A stretch of DNA of 64,000 nucleotides from Pandoraea pneumonica (GCF_902459645.1 NZ_CABPSK010000001.1:1860001-1924000); one strand, 5' to 3'; positions 26,340 to 35,648 are shown, numbered from the stretch's first letter. Notes: a model not told the origin generated them from the sequence alone. Translations and numbers: made by a program.

Positions 26340-26359
26340 ACGCCGCCTTTGGGCGGCGT
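26340..26359 (+). terminator. candidate terminator of the Tol-Pal operon
   Basis: ACGCCGCC (26340-26347), a 4-base loop, and GGCGGCGT (26352-26359) form a strong stem 62 bp after cpoB, followed by a T-containing stretch. The rest of the gap to 26656 holds no gene and no clear structure. Confidence 0.55.
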
Positions 26360-26656
26360 TGTCGTTTCCGGAGCGCGCATTCAGCGACGTCCCTCGCGTG
26401 GGCGCGTGCGTGCATGCGTGCATTCGTGCGTTTCGCAGCACAGCACGCTAGCTCAAGTAGAATACGGACTTTCCAAGCGCAAGAGGCGCGGCGTCTCAGG
26501 GGATGCGCACAGGCAAACGGCCTGCGCGACATGACGACCGCACCCGCGACAAGCCCACACACGGCGTGTGGTGCGCGTCAGATAACAACAAATGCCGGCT
26601 GCGCCCCGCGGCTCGCGACAATGCTTTGAACGGCCTGGCACGGCCGGTCTCGCCTC

Positions 26657-27772
26657 ATGACAGACGTCGATCTCACCGCCCTCTCCCACACCGTCGTGTG
26701 GCTCACCTTCGGCCTGGCCTTCGTGTTCGGCGCCGTCCTGCAACGTACCCACTTCTGCACGATGGGCGCGCTCTCCGACATCGTGAACATCGGCGACTGG
26801 AACCGCATGCGCATGTGGTGGCTGGCCATCGGTGTCGCGACCATCGGCACCGGCGTGCTGGCGTCGCTGGGCATCATCGATCCGATCAAGGCGATTTACA
26901 CCACACCGCGATTCACTTGGCTGTCGTACGTCGTCGGCGGCTGGCTGTTCGGCTTCGGCATGGTGCTCGCCTCCGGTTGCGGCAGCAAGACGCTGGTACG
27001 CATCGGTGGCGGCAATCTCAAGTCGTTGCTGGTGTTCGTGATGATCGGCCTGTCCGCTTACATGACGCTCAAGGGGTTGTTTGCCGTGTGGCGTGTGGCA
27101 GCGCTCGACAGCGTGCAGACGACGTTTGCCTCCTCGCAAGATCTGCCGACTTTGCTCGGCGGCCTGTTCGGCGGCGATCTGCATCGTGCCCAACTGGTGC
27201 TGGGCCTCGTGATCGGCGGTGCATTTGTCATCGCCGCCCTTGCCCGCCGCGAGTTCTGGACGTTCGATAACTTGCTGGGCGGCTTGGTGGTGGGCGCGAT
27301 TATCGTGGCGCTGTGGTACGTCTCGGGCAAGATCGGTTACGTTGCCGAGAATCCGAACACGTTGGAAGAGAGCTTCGTTGCCACCAACTCCGGCAAGATG
27401 GAAGCCCTGTCGTTCGTCTCGCCGTTGGCGTACACGCTGTACTGGCTGATGATGTGGAGCGACACGAGCAACGTGATTACGCTGGGCATTGCGAGTGTGC
27501 TGGGCGTAATCGTCGGGTCGTTCGCTTACGCGCTGGTATCGCGCACCTTCCGTTGGGAAGGTTTCCACGGCACCGAAGACACGGCGAATCACATGGTCGG
27601 CGGCGTCTTGATGGGTTTTGGCGGTGTGACGGCACTGGGCTGCACGGTGGGCCAGGGGTTGTCGGGCGTCTCGACGCTTGCACTCGGATCGTTCGTGGCG
27701 ATCATCGCGATTCTTGTCGGCGGCATCTGCGCGTTCAAGTACCAAATGTGGCGTATTGAACGCAGCGTTTGA
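26657..27772 (+). CDS. YeeE/YedE family transporter (thiosulfate uptake, TsuA-like)
   Basis: A 371-residue inner-membrane protein with about nine or more helices arranged as an internal repeat. The family's functional Cys residues are present in THFCTMGALSD (about 33-43), ASGCGSKTLVRIGGGN (about 107-122) and LGCTVGQGLSGVSTLALGS (about 331-349). In Spirochaeta TsuA these Cys line the path for thiosulfate. The usual small TusA-like partner (YeeD/TsuB) is not encoded next to it here; the neighbours are the Tol-Pal operon and a tRNA gene. The start is ATG 26657; no strong ribosome site. Confidence 0.85.
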   Translation: MTDVDLTALSHTVVWLTFGLAFVFGAVLQRTHFCTMGALSDIVNIGDWNRMRMWWLAIGVATIGTGVLASLGIIDPIKAIYTTPRFTWLSYVVGGWLFGFGMVLASGCGSKTLVRIGGGNLKSLLVFVMIGLSAYMTLKGLFAVWRVAALDSVQTTFASSQDLPTLLGGLFGGDLHRAQLVLGLVIGGAFVIAALARREFWTFDNLLGGLVVGAIIVALWYVSGKIGYVAENPNTLEESFVATNSGKMEALSFVSPLAYTLYWLMMWSDTSNVITLGIASVLGVIVGSFAYALVSRTFRWEGFHGTEDTANHMVGGVLMGFGGVTALGCTVGQGLSGVSTLALGSFVAIIAILVGGICAFKYQMWRIERSV

Positions 27773-27834
27773 GGATATTCCGCACCGTATGCGAATAATC
27801 GTGCACGAACTGACACATTCGCATCACAGAAGTA

Positions 27835-27864
27835 TTGACACTATGGCGGGGTCATCGCTATAAT
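27835..27864 (+). promoter_or_regulatory. consensus sigma70 promoter of tRNA-Lys
   Basis: TTGACA (27835-27840) and TATAAT (27859-27864) are both perfect consensus, with an 18-bp spacer. Transcription would begin about 7 bases upstream of the tRNA. Confidence 0.9.
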
Positions 27865-27877
27865 CTTTTTCTTCGTT

Positions 27878-27953
27878 GGGTCGTTAGCTCAGTTGGTAGA
27901 GCAGCGGACTTTTAATCCGTTGGTCGCAGGTTCGAGTCCCGCACGGCCTACCA
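27878..27953 (+). tRNA. tRNA-Lys (anticodon UUU)
   Basis: A 76-nt cloverleaf. The acceptor stem pairs GGGTCGT with ACGGCCT (with G-T wobbles), the D-arm contains AGCTCAGTTGGTAGAGC, the anticodon loop is CTTTTAA with anticodon TTT at 27911-27913, and the T-arm has GGTTCGAGTCC. CCA is encoded. No integrase or duplicated 3' end follows, so it has not obviously been used as an attachment site. Confidence 0.97.
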
Positions 27954-27965
27954 AACGAATTCGAA

Positions 27966-27991
27966 GGGCTGCACATCGTGCAGCCCTTTTT
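27966..27991 (+). terminator. intrinsic terminator of tRNA-Lys
   Basis: GGGCTGCAC (27966-27974), loop ATC, GTGCAGCCC (27978-27986), then a run of T. A textbook Rho-independent terminator. Confidence 0.92.
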
Positions 27992-28041
27992 CTTTTCCGC
28001 GCGACATTAGCGTTGCCGCCATACGGCTTTCGACAAATCAA

Positions 28042-29004
28042 TCAAAACTGAATCGTCGCCGTAATCGTGTCCTTGTAAGTATCCGGTGCAGGCGTGGACG
28101 GCTGCGGGAGGATGCGGCCATAAATGGGAATGCTAACCACGATCCCGGACCCCGTCCCTTGATAAACCGACGTCCCGCCCGTGCCATCTCCCCAAGCGGT
28201 GGCATACGACGAGTTCGTATAGAGCTGATACGGAATGGTGGCACCCAGCGTCTGCCCCTTCAGCGTTCTTGCCCCCACCTGCCCGCTCACGCCACCGCTC
28301 AACAGAATCTGATACGCGTCATTGTTAGTACACTGCACGCCAAGTGAGCCTTGTGCGGTCAGCGTGTTCGCAAGCGTGGAGGACGGCGCGAACGTGAGGC
28401 CCGTCGCATTGATCGTGCAGTTATTCGTCACCGTGACGTTGACGGTAAACGGGCTTGTCGTCCCGCTTGTAAATCCCCCTGTGCCACATGCGGGCGCAGC
28501 CAGCAGATAGAACTGATAAGACAACGTGACGTTGTTCGCGGCATACGTCGTCGTGTAGACAGTGTCACTGCTTTGAACGGTCGGCACTGTCGTCTGATTG
28601 GCGGCAATTTTTGCGTAGACGTTAATGTCGGTGCTCCCCGTGTAGCCAAGTATCGAATTGCTGAACGTCGTCGACAAAACACTGGCCGGTGTAGTCCCCC
28701 ACGGTATAGAAGCCCCGGCGTCGGTGTACAAGTCATACGCAATGGTGTTGCCGCTGTTGGATAACGAGCGCGGCGTCGATGCCGAGAAACCCAGACAGAT
28801 CTTCACATTCGGCACCAGATTGACGAGCGGCCAGGTGCACGTCACCTTGACCGTGCCCGTCGCTGTCAGCGCTGCCCCCGTGATTGGGCTGAAGGGTGTG
28901 AACGCCACACTGGGTGGCCCCAGCGAGCACGTCTGCGCTTGCGCTGTCGGTGCGACGAATAGCGCCGTCAAAACCAGTATCGAGAGCAGGACCCAGCGCT
29001 TCAT
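28042..29004 (-). CDS. two-domain spore coat U (SCPU) protein, CsuE-like tip adhesin
   Basis: A 320-residue exported protein with a signal peptide ending PTAQAQ. Two pilin-like SCPU domains lie in tandem, roughly 25-165 and 185-320. Each starts with a Cys and holds Tyr/Gly-rich strands (YDLYTDAGASIPWG, YQLYTNSSYATAWGDG); the second ends DTYKDTITATIQF, as donor-strand pilins do. In Csu pili of Acinetobacter the two-domain CsuE subunit is the tip adhesin. It overlaps the usher stop in ATGA and is last in the operon. Confidence 0.83.
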   Translation of the reverse strand: MKRWVLLSILVLTALFVAPTAQAQTCSLGPPSVAFTPFSPITGAALTATGTVKVTCTWPLVNLVPNVKICLGFSASTPRSLSNSGNTIAYDLYTDAGASIPWGTTPASVLSTTFSNSILGYTGSTDINVYAKIAANQTTVPTVQSSDTVYTTTYAANNVTLSYQFYLLAAPACGTGGFTSGTTSPFTVNVTVTNNCTINATGLTFAPSSTLANTLTAQGSLGVQCTNNDAYQILLSGGVSGQVGARTLKGQTLGATIPYQLYTNSSYATAWGDGTGGTSVYQGTGSGIVVSIPIYGRILPQPSTPAPDTYKDTITATIQF

Positions 29005-31349
29005 CGGACTCGCCTCGGCAACGGTGGTGGCGCGACCGCCTGCGGCGTGCACACGAGGGGCCCGATGCGCGCCATGGCACCTTGCGTCACCGGATCGTAG
29101 GCAAACGTCAGGTCACATGTGCCGCCGCCCTGCGTCACCACGAGCGTGTTCTCACGCTGCAACCCGTCGACGAATGTCTGCCCGTCGTAACCGACGATCG
29201 TCTGCGCCCCCGTCTCGCGATGCGTCACCCGCGCGCCTGCCTGCAACGGCGTCCCGTCGGCGTTCACCAGCGTGATGAGCGCTGCACGATACCGATGAAC
29301 AGGGAACGTGACCAACACCCCTGCGCCCGACTCCGGCACCACCGTACGCGACGAAGGCGAGATCGAAAGGTCGGCGGGCAAGTCGGTTGCATCGACGCTG
29401 AGTCGATTGACCTGATAACCATTGAGATCCGGAATCACAAGATGGCCGGTGCCGTCGGTGCGCCCGACCGGCAATTGCTCGCGCAGAACGGGCACGTCGG
29501 CATCGGCGTCCGTCTTGACCAGTGCGAAGCTGTCGAAGATCCGTCTCGCCGGATGAACACCGCCATCCATGGCCACGAGCGCGCCGGTCAGCCCGAGGCC
29601 GACACGCGTCTGCCGGTCATACGTCTGCGCCAATGCCGTCGCTTGCCCATAACGGCCTAGATATTGCGCCTGTGCCTGCCCGATGGTCACGCTGTCGTTG
29701 ACACCGCCAAGCACGTTCCACCCCCAGCCACCGCCGTAGTCGGCGGTACGCGTGGCGCTGGCGAGCGCCTGCGTCGTGTTCTGCTGACGCGCCCACGACA
29801 AGGCCCCCACGGTATTCGGCCCCAACGTGAAGCTAAGCATTGCGAATACGCCGTAGCTACGATGATTGGCCATATCCTGAAACGCGCCGACATTGAGCGA
29901 GCCTACCGAGCGCACCGGCCACGAGACGTTAGCGGACAGCACGCGCGACGTTGGAAAATCAGCCCCGGCCATCCCGATGTAACTCAGCGATAGCGTGCGA
30001 TTTCCCCAGAACGGCGTGGAGATCGTGACGCGATCCATCGTGCTCGGCACGGCAGAGCCACCCAGTGTGGCCAAATCGCGGAAGTCCCCCACCGTGCGCT
30101 GAAACAACGAGTCGAACGAGAAATTGCGTGACAGATACTGATACCCGACACCGATCTGCGCCCCATTGCGCTGCCCTGTCGCCCCGGACAACGACCCGCT
30201 CACCACCCCATAACCCGATAACGACACCAACGCCCCGACACCGGCGTTCACGAGCCCCGACGAACCTTCCGCGTGATACTCCGTCGTCAGTCGATCCGAA
30301 ACGCCGTAGCGATACGCTGCCGACGCGGCAACACGATGCTCATAGCCCCACGAGCGAAAGCCATAGTCGGTACGCGGCACCCCCGCTTCGAACGAGTAGC
30401 TCGACAGGCCCGCCGCCAGCATCCGGGTATCGATGTACAGCGGAACATTGATGACGCTCTCGCGCCCGAGCGCGTCGCGCGTGACGACCGCAGCCTGAAG
30501 ATTCCCGATGAGGCCCGGCGTCTCGCGAATCACGAAGGGCCCCGCAGGCACGTTGCCGCCGAAGCGTCGAATGCCATCGAGGTAGACGTCGACCGACGAC
30601 GGCACCGCAGCCGACCCGCCGAGCGACGGCACGGGGAATGTGACCAGGTCGGGCCGCAGCGCGAAGTTCTTGCGCCACTGCACACCGGCCAGACGAATCG
30701 AGCGCGACCAAGCGAGCGAGCCTGAGATCGTGTCGCCCAATTGCAAGGTCGTCATCTCGGCGGCATTGTCGTGACGCCAGAAGGTGTCGTAACGCAGATA
30801 CGCCGGACTGTCCGACCAGGTATCGAACACCCCCGTCTGGCTGAAGACACCGCCTTGATGAAAGAACCGCAACTCGGTCCAACTCGTTGCACGTGTCATC
30901 CGGTCGCGTTCGATCAGCGCGTCGTAATTCAGCAGGAAGCCATTCGACGTCATCGCGTTCGCAGCACGCGGGGCGACGCGGCCGATCTGAAACGGCACCC
31001 GTAGCGTGTCGGGCACAGCGATGTCGATACTCTGCCGCGAAGCGTCGTACCGGTATTGAACGCCGCCGATGGCGTCGAGCGGCACCTGCGTGTCGCCGGT
31101 AATTTTGAGTTGGCTGACATCGATACCCAGCGACTGCAAATCGTCGGCGGCCGCGCTAAAGCGTCCGTCGCGCATCAAGAAGTGAGCAATGGCCCCGGTA
31201 GCCGCCCCGTTGACCGACACGTCGAGGTAGTAGTCGCTCACCAAGCCCTCGGCGGCCGACAGATCGTTGACGGGTGCCAGCGCGCCGGCAAACAGGCTCG
31301 CCAACCAGAGCGCGCTCGCACCGGGACGCGCGCGCTCACGGTCCGCCAT
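29001..31349 (-). CDS. outer-membrane usher protein (archaic Csu-type chaperone-usher)
   Basis: A 782-residue outer-membrane translocation pore. The N-terminal domain (about 35-130) is preceded by a signal segment. The barrel follows with TWSDSPAYLRYDTFWRHD-like strands and the usher plug-region signature FVIRETPGLIGNLQAAVVTRDALGRE (in part: PAGPFVIRETPG). C-terminal plug domains lie near 680-760. The start overlaps the chaperone stop by 14 bp. It threads pilin subunits delivered by the chaperone encoded just upstream. Confidence 0.9.
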   Translation of the reverse strand: MADRERARPGASALWLASLFAGALAPVNDLSAAEGLVSDYYLDVSVNGAATGAIAHFLMRDGRFSAAADDLQSLGIDVSQLKITGDTQVPLDAIGGVQYRYDASRQSIDIAVPDTLRVPFQIGRVAPRAANAMTSNGFLLNYDALIERDRMTRATSWTELRFFHQGGVFSQTGVFDTWSDSPAYLRYDTFWRHDNAAEMTTLQLGDTISGSLAWSRSIRLAGVQWRKNFALRPDLVTFPVPSLGGSAAVPSSVDVYLDGIRRFGGNVPAGPFVIRETPGLIGNLQAAVVTRDALGRESVINVPLYIDTRMLAAGLSSYSFEAGVPRTDYGFRSWGYEHRVAASAAYRYGVSDRLTTEYHAEGSSGLVNAGVGALVSLSGYGVVSGSLSGATGQRNGAQIGVGYQYLSRNFSFDSLFQRTVGDFRDLATLGGSAVPSTMDRVTISTPFWGNRTLSLSYIGMAGADFPTSRVLSANVSWPVRSVGSLNVGAFQDMANHRSYGVFAMLSFTLGPNTVGALSWARQQNTTQALASATRTADYGGGWGWNVLGGVNDSVTIGQAQAQYLGRYGQATALAQTYDRQTRVGLGLTGALVAMDGGVHPARRIFDSFALVKTDADADVPVLREQLPVGRTDGTGHLVIPDLNGYQVNRLSVDATDLPADLSISPSSRTVVPESGAGVLVTFPVHRYRAALITLVNADGTPLQAGARVTHRETGAQTIVGYDGQTFVDGLQRENTLVVTQGGGTCDLTFAYDPVTQGAMARIGPLVCTPQAVAPPPLPRRVR

Positions 31350-32085
31350 CGATATTGACGACGGAGCGCGTGGGTACCGTATTGATCGTGGCGTCGATCG
31401 TCAGTGGCGAAGCCGGTGCTTTGCCAACCGGCCAGGGGAGCTTGAAGACACGGCGTTGGCCCGCAAGCGCGTAGCCAAGTAAGCCGCTAGTCACCGGATG
31501 AGACTTCCCTGCCGCGTCGACGAAACTGGTCGCACCGATTTGCGCGCGACTGCCGCCCAGATTCTGGGCTTCCAGATACCAGTCGTCGCCCATGCGTTTC
31601 AACGTGAAACGCAACTCCGGCTTCGGGAGCGCCACTGCCGGCACCACGAACACGGGAATCGAATACCGCATGCGGATGGAGATACCGCTTTGCGTCGGCT
31701 GCCCCGGTTCGGGCAGTTCATCGACGAGCAAACGGTAGTTTTGTTCGGCAGCGGGCGGTGCGTTAGATACGCGAACCAGACGAATGATCTGCGCGCCATT
31801 CGCCTCGATGCGCAGAATCGGCGGGCTGGCAGCGATCGCGTCGGTTGGGGTGAGCTTGTCTTCGCCCGCTTCCTGCGTCCAAGCGTAGATCCGGACCTGA
31901 CCGTAGACGGCCGTATCCCCCGGATTGCTCAACGTCAGTCCGATGGCGTTCTGCTTGGCCGAAAACTCCACATTGACCGGAGAAATCTGCAACGTGGCCG
32001 CACTGGCGGACAAGCAGATCAAAGCCGCAACGCCCCCACCAACGCGTATGGCGAACCGCTCCGCCCACAGGCGGAATCTTCTCAT
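31336..32085 (-). CDS. periplasmic pilus chaperone (CsuC-like)
   Basis: A 249-residue protein with an Ig-like PapD fold. The signal peptide ends SASAATLQ (about 30). The first domain carries LSNPGDTAVYGQVRIYAW and the conserved ILRIEANGAQIIRLVR; the second includes YSIPVFVVPA and QNLGGSRAQIG. It donates a strand to pilin subunits and carries them to the usher. It lies between pilin and usher, 13 bp after the pilin gene. Confidence 0.9.
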   Translation of the reverse strand: MRRFRLWAERFAIRVGGGVAALICLSASAATLQISPVNVEFSAKQNAIGLTLSNPGDTAVYGQVRIYAWTQEAGEDKLTPTDAIAASPPILRIEANGAQIIRLVRVSNAPPAAEQNYRLLVDELPEPGQPTQSGISIRMRYSIPVFVVPAVALPKPELRFTLKRMGDDWYLEAQNLGGSRAQIGATSFVDAAGKSHPVTSGLLGYALAGQRRVFKLPWPVGKAPASPLTIDATINTVPTRSVVNIDGGP

Positions 32086-32098
32086 CGGCCGCGCCCCG

Positions 32099-32626
32099 CT
32101 AGAAGTAGACGGTCGCGGTGATCACCGAGGAATACGTATCTGGCTGCGGAATCGGCCCCGCCGAGACAGGCAACTGGCCATAAACGGTAAATGCCTGCGC
32201 AATGCCGTTCCCCGTGCCGGACTGCGTATTGGTGCCTTGCGTCGTGCCCCAGACGGTACCGTGCCCCGAATCCTGATAGAGCCCGTAGCTGATGGTTGCC
32301 GTGTTACCGCTTGCCGTCCCCGACATTACGCGCGCGGTCACGGTCGATCCCGTGCCGCTACCGGCACTCAAGCCGAGGTTATAGGGGGTGGTGTTCGTGC
32401 AGGTCACCGACACGGTCGATGTCGCGGTCTGCACCGTCGTCAGGCTGGACAGCGAGCCGAAGCTCATCGGTGTCGCGGTGACCGAGCAGCCCGCTGTGAT
32501 GACTAGCGTGACGGTGAACGTAGCGGTACTCGTGCCGTTGCTGTAGACGGCGGCTTGTGCGGGAAGTGGCGGAACCAATAACAAGCTCGCCATGAGGAGG
32601 GTAATGCGCGCAGCTGGTTTATTCAT
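32099..32626 (-). CDS. SCPU-domain major pilin (CsuA/B-like)
   Basis: A 175-residue exported pilin: the signal peptide ends PAQAAVYS (about 26), followed by a single SCPU domain with two Cys (GCSVTATP, VTCTNTTP) and the donor-strand C-terminus PDTYSSVITATVYF. It is first in a four-gene operon (pilin, chaperone, usher, two-domain adhesin). This is shorter than the six-gene csuA/B-A-B-C-D-E set, since the extra minor pilins are absent. Confidence 0.85.
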   Translation of the reverse strand: MNKPAARITLLMASLLLVPPLPAQAAVYSNGTSTATFTVTLVITAGCSVTATPMSFGSLSSLTTVQTATSTVSVTCTNTTPYNLGLSAGSGTGSTVTARVMSGTASGNTATISYGLYQDSGHGTVWGTTQGTNTQSGTGNGIAQAFTVYGQLPVSAGPIPQPDTYSSVITATVYF

Positions 32627-32710
32627 CGTCGGTTTCTCGCAAAACGTCGGAAGGAACTAGCGGGCACAAGGCAATGCAGCTGCCGTTGCCGCACACCATT
32701 TGTCACACAA

Positions 32711-32752
32711 AGTACATCGCACTACGTAACACATAGTGTACATCGCAGTACT
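32711..32752. promoter_or_regulatory. symmetrical repeat array in pilus promoter region
   Basis: A direct repeat GTACATCGCA (32712-32721 and 32738-32747) combines with inverted pairs CACTA/TAGTG (32720-32724, 32734-32738) and AGTAC/GTACT (32711-32715, 32748-32752). It lies 85 bp upstream of the pilin start in the 427-bp gap shared with the divergent exported-protein gene, and is a good candidate operator. Confidence 0.5.
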
Positions 32753-33053
32753 TAGCTTGTGTCACGGCGTCATTCCATCTATTGAATTTGCGGAGAATGG
32801 AGGTCTTCGCGTGGCTATTGTGCTCGATTCTGCGTGGAATTCGCGCTCAAGACGCCCGTTTGAAAGCGCGCCGCCAAGTGACTGCCGCCCCGTGCCACAA
32901 CGCTCTGCGGCGCATGTGCGCGGCTAAAGTTTCCAGCTTTCTTGCCGAAATAATGCTTTGGCTCCAAACGACGCTCGACGCTTATCGCGTGTGTCGCACG
33001 GAGAAGCGGGTGCGGGAAGTCACCCCGATGAATCAATGCTGCGGAGAAAATGC

Positions 33054-33773
33054 ATGTCGGTAAAAGTTGTACTGGGGGCTCTGATTGGCGTGGCAGTCAT
33101 CCATTCGGCGGGGGCTGCCGATCAAGCCAACTGGATCACTGCGGCGGAATCGCCCGGCTATCTTTGGCAGGCGAAGAAAGGCAGCGGCAGTCTGATGAAC
33201 GTGGATGGCAAGAAGGGGACTGGCTACTCGTTCTTGTATCAGGTGAAGAACAAGTCGAATAACACATACGAATACGGTCAGGCGTTCGTGATGCTGGAGT
33301 CGTGCAAGAAGGGGTTCGGCTACGTCTACTACAACGGCATGGAAGCGCAGTTTCGCGGCAAAGACGCCTATGTGCGGTTTGGCCCCACCGTGGCCGACAA
33401 CCTCGGCAGCCTGGCTTGCATGAGCTGGGACGAAGACACCGGCAAGGTCTCGCGCCAAGACAAAGACAATGTCTGGGAACAAGCCGCGAAAGCCGCGCAA
33501 TCCGGCAATCGCTACATGCTCAAGACCGACACCGTGCAGCGCCGCAACTTCAAGGGCAAGCCGTCGATCTCGGCGCTGTCGCGCTTCGATAACGTCGGCA
33601 AGAACACCTTCTCGTATAGCGAATACGTGATCGCCGTGGCCGATTGCCAGAAAGGATTCGGCACCATTTACGAATTGAATTTCGACGGGGCCGTCATCGA
33701 TAAATCGGACGTCGCACTCGACGGCAATTCGGTGATCTCCACCTTCTCGGGCGCGCTCTGCAACAAGCTGTAA
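33054..33773 (+). CDS. exported hypothetical protein
   Basis: A 239-residue protein with a signal peptide (VVLGALIGVAVIHSAGAAD, cleavage near 21-23). The mature part contains two similar halves, each with a conserved core: a Tyr-rich strand, then ESCKKGFGYVYY (about 82-93) in the first half and ADCQKGFGTIYELNF (about 199-213) in the second. This suggests an internal duplication with paired Cys. ATG 33054 follows GGAG; the frame extends to 32958 without a ribosome site. No named domain is recognised. Confidence 0.7.
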   Translation: MSVKVVLGALIGVAVIHSAGAADQANWITAAESPGYLWQAKKGSGSLMNVDGKKGTGYSFLYQVKNKSNNTYEYGQAFVMLESCKKGFGYVYYNGMEAQFRGKDAYVRFGPTVADNLGSLACMSWDEDTGKVSRQDKDNVWEQAAKAAQSGNRYMLKTDTVQRRNFKGKPSISALSRFDNVGKNTFSYSEYVIAVADCQKGFGTIYELNFDGAVIDKSDVALDGNSVISTFSGALCNKL

Positions 33774-33791
33774 GCACCGCCGCAAGGCAAA

Positions 33792-33819
33792 AAAATGGGC
33801 GCTTGTCAGCGCCCATTTT
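33792..33819. terminator. bidirectional terminator
   Basis: AAAATGGGCGC (33792-33802) pairs with GCGCCCATTTT (33809-33819) around a 6-base loop, flanked by A and T runs. It sits between convergent genes and can stop transcription from both sides. Confidence 0.85.
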
Positions 33820-33844
33820 CATTCGGATATCACCACGCCACGCC

Positions 33845-35410
33845 TTAAGCGTCCGGCTGCACGCCCTTCACCGTCACGGCCGCATGCCCGGCGGCGTCAC
33901 CGTGACGACGCCCTGCCACTTCGCTGCTGCCCGGGTCGTTGGGTGCCAGGCGATGCTGCTCGATACCCTGCACCACCTGAATGGCCGTTGCGTCGATGCC
34001 GTCAGTGAGCGGCTTCGGGTCGAGACCGATAGCGAGCACCATCACCGCCATCGCACCCAGCAGCGCAAACTCGCGACGGCTCACATCCTTGAGCGATGCC
34101 ACCGCCGAATTGCCGACACGCCCGAAAATCACGCGCTTGTACATCCACAGCGTGTAGGCCGCGCTCAGCACCAACGTGAGCGACGCAATCGCGCCGATCC
34201 AGAAGTTGGCCTTGATGGCCCCCATCAACACCAAAAACTCACCCACGAAGCCCGAGGTGCCCGGCATCCCGACATTCGCCATCGAGAACAGCATCGCAAA
34301 CGCTGCAAAGCGCGGCATCGTGGCGGCCACACCGCCATAGGCGTCGATCGACGAACTGCCCGTGCGGTCGTACAGCATGCCCGTACACAGCAGCATCGCG
34401 CCCGAGACGATGCCGTACGAAATCATCTGCATCACCGCGCCGTCCGTGCCCATTTCCGAGAACAGAAACAAGCCGAGCGTCACCAGGCCCATATGCGCCA
34501 CCGCCGAATAGGCCAGCAGCTTGCGCAAATCGGTCTGCACCAGCGCCACCAGACTCGCGTAAATCACCGCGATGAGCGAGAGCACCACCATCACCGGCGC
34601 AACGAAGTGACTGGCATCCGGCAGCAGCGGCAAATTGAAGCGCAGCAGCCCGTAGCCGCCCATCTTCAACATGCCGAGCATGACGGCAGCACCCGTCGGG
34701 CCATCGAGGTGCACGTCCGGCAGCCACGTATGCACCGGCCACATCGGCACCTTGACCGAGAACGCGCCGAGAAAACCGATAAACAGCAACACTTGCACGG
34801 CCAACGGCAGATGCAGCTCATGCCAGCGGGCAAGGTCGAAGCTCTGCGTCTGCATGTAGAGATACAGCATCGAGAGCAGCATCATCAGCGAGCCGGTCAG
34901 CGAGAAAAAGAAGAACTTCACGGCGGCGCGCGTGCGATTGGCGCGTCCGTACACGCCGATCAGCAGGTACAGCGGCAACAGCGTCGCTTCGAAAAACACG
35001 AAGAACAACATGCCGTCCTGCGCCGTGAACACGCCTTGCATCAGGCCCGAGAGCACGAGAAAGCTGCCGAAGTACGAGCTCATACGCGTACTCACCGCAC
35101 GCCACGAGGCCAGCACCACGATGATGGTCGTCACGCCGGTCAGTGCGACAAGCCAAAGCGAGAGGCCATCGATGCCGACATGCCAAGACGCGTCGAACGA
35201 CGCAATCCAGCGAAAGCGCTCGACGAACTGCATGTCGGCCACACGGGTATGGAATCCGCGCACCAGCGGAATGATCGGCAATGCCGACACGACGGCTGCG
35301 GCGAGCGAAGTCCAGCGAACCGCGTTGGGATGACGATCCTGCCCGAGCAGCATGATGAGCGCGCCGGCCAGAATAGGGGTCCAGATAAGAAGCGACAGGA
35401 TAGGAAACAT
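33845..35410 (-). CDS. nuoM: NuoM-like proton-pumping subunit, orphan
   Basis: A 521-residue integral membrane protein of the complex I NuoM / Mrp-antiporter family with about 14 helices. Proton-path residues are present: Glu in FFVFFEATLLPLYLLIG, Lys in FSVKVPMWPVHTWLPDVH, Lys in MLKMGGYGLLRF and Glu in GFVGEFLVL. ATG 35410 (MFPILSLLIWTPILAG) gives the family N-terminus. No nuoL, nuoN, mrp or other complex I gene is adjacent. The normal Nuo operon of 14 genes must be elsewhere, so this is a second, isolated copy. Either it is a spare NuoM or it works with an unrelated partner. Confidence 0.88.
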   Translation of the reverse strand: MFPILSLLIWTPILAGALIMLLGQDRHPNAVRWTSLAAAVVSALPIIPLVRGFHTRVADMQFVERFRWIASFDASWHVGIDGLSLWLVALTGVTTIIVVLASWRAVSTRMSSYFGSFLVLSGLMQGVFTAQDGMLFFVFFEATLLPLYLLIGVYGRANRTRAAVKFFFFSLTGSLMMLLSMLYLYMQTQSFDLARWHELHLPLAVQVLLFIGFLGAFSVKVPMWPVHTWLPDVHLDGPTGAAVMLGMLKMGGYGLLRFNLPLLPDASHFVAPVMVVLSLIAVIYASLVALVQTDLRKLLAYSAVAHMGLVTLGLFLFSEMGTDGAVMQMISYGIVSGAMLLCTGMLYDRTGSSSIDAYGGVAATMPRFAAFAMLFSMANVGMPGTSGFVGEFLVLMGAIKANFWIGAIASLTLVLSAAYTLWMYKRVIFGRVGNSAVASLKDVSRREFALLGAMAVMVLAIGLDPKPLTDGIDATAIQVVQGIEQHRLAPNDPGSSEVAGRRHGDAAGHAAVTVKGVQPDA

Positions 35411-35648
35411 TGGGGGGAGAGTCCTGATGTGCTGCAACAAAAACAGAGAGCCGAAGCTCCCCATCGACGCAGCCAGGCACGAACCTACCCCGCACGCTTC
35501 GCTCGACGCGAAGCACGCAAATCAAGGCAATTCAATGCCCGCAGGAGGGGACGCCGGCCGCAGCGGCGTCAATGAAGGTCGCAAGCATACGCGGCTAGAA
35601 AACATTTTGCATCGCAGCAAATTTTACAAATGATTGCGAGCGGATTTT

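Noticed and set aside
27878-27953. tRNA-Lys as a possible integration site
   Set aside because: No integrase and no duplicated tRNA 3' end nearby; the DNA after it is a normal pilus operon.
33803-35575. A 590-residue open frame opposite the orphan nuoM gene
   Set aside because: His/Gln/Arg-rich nonsense sequence, antisense to a clear NuoM-like gene.
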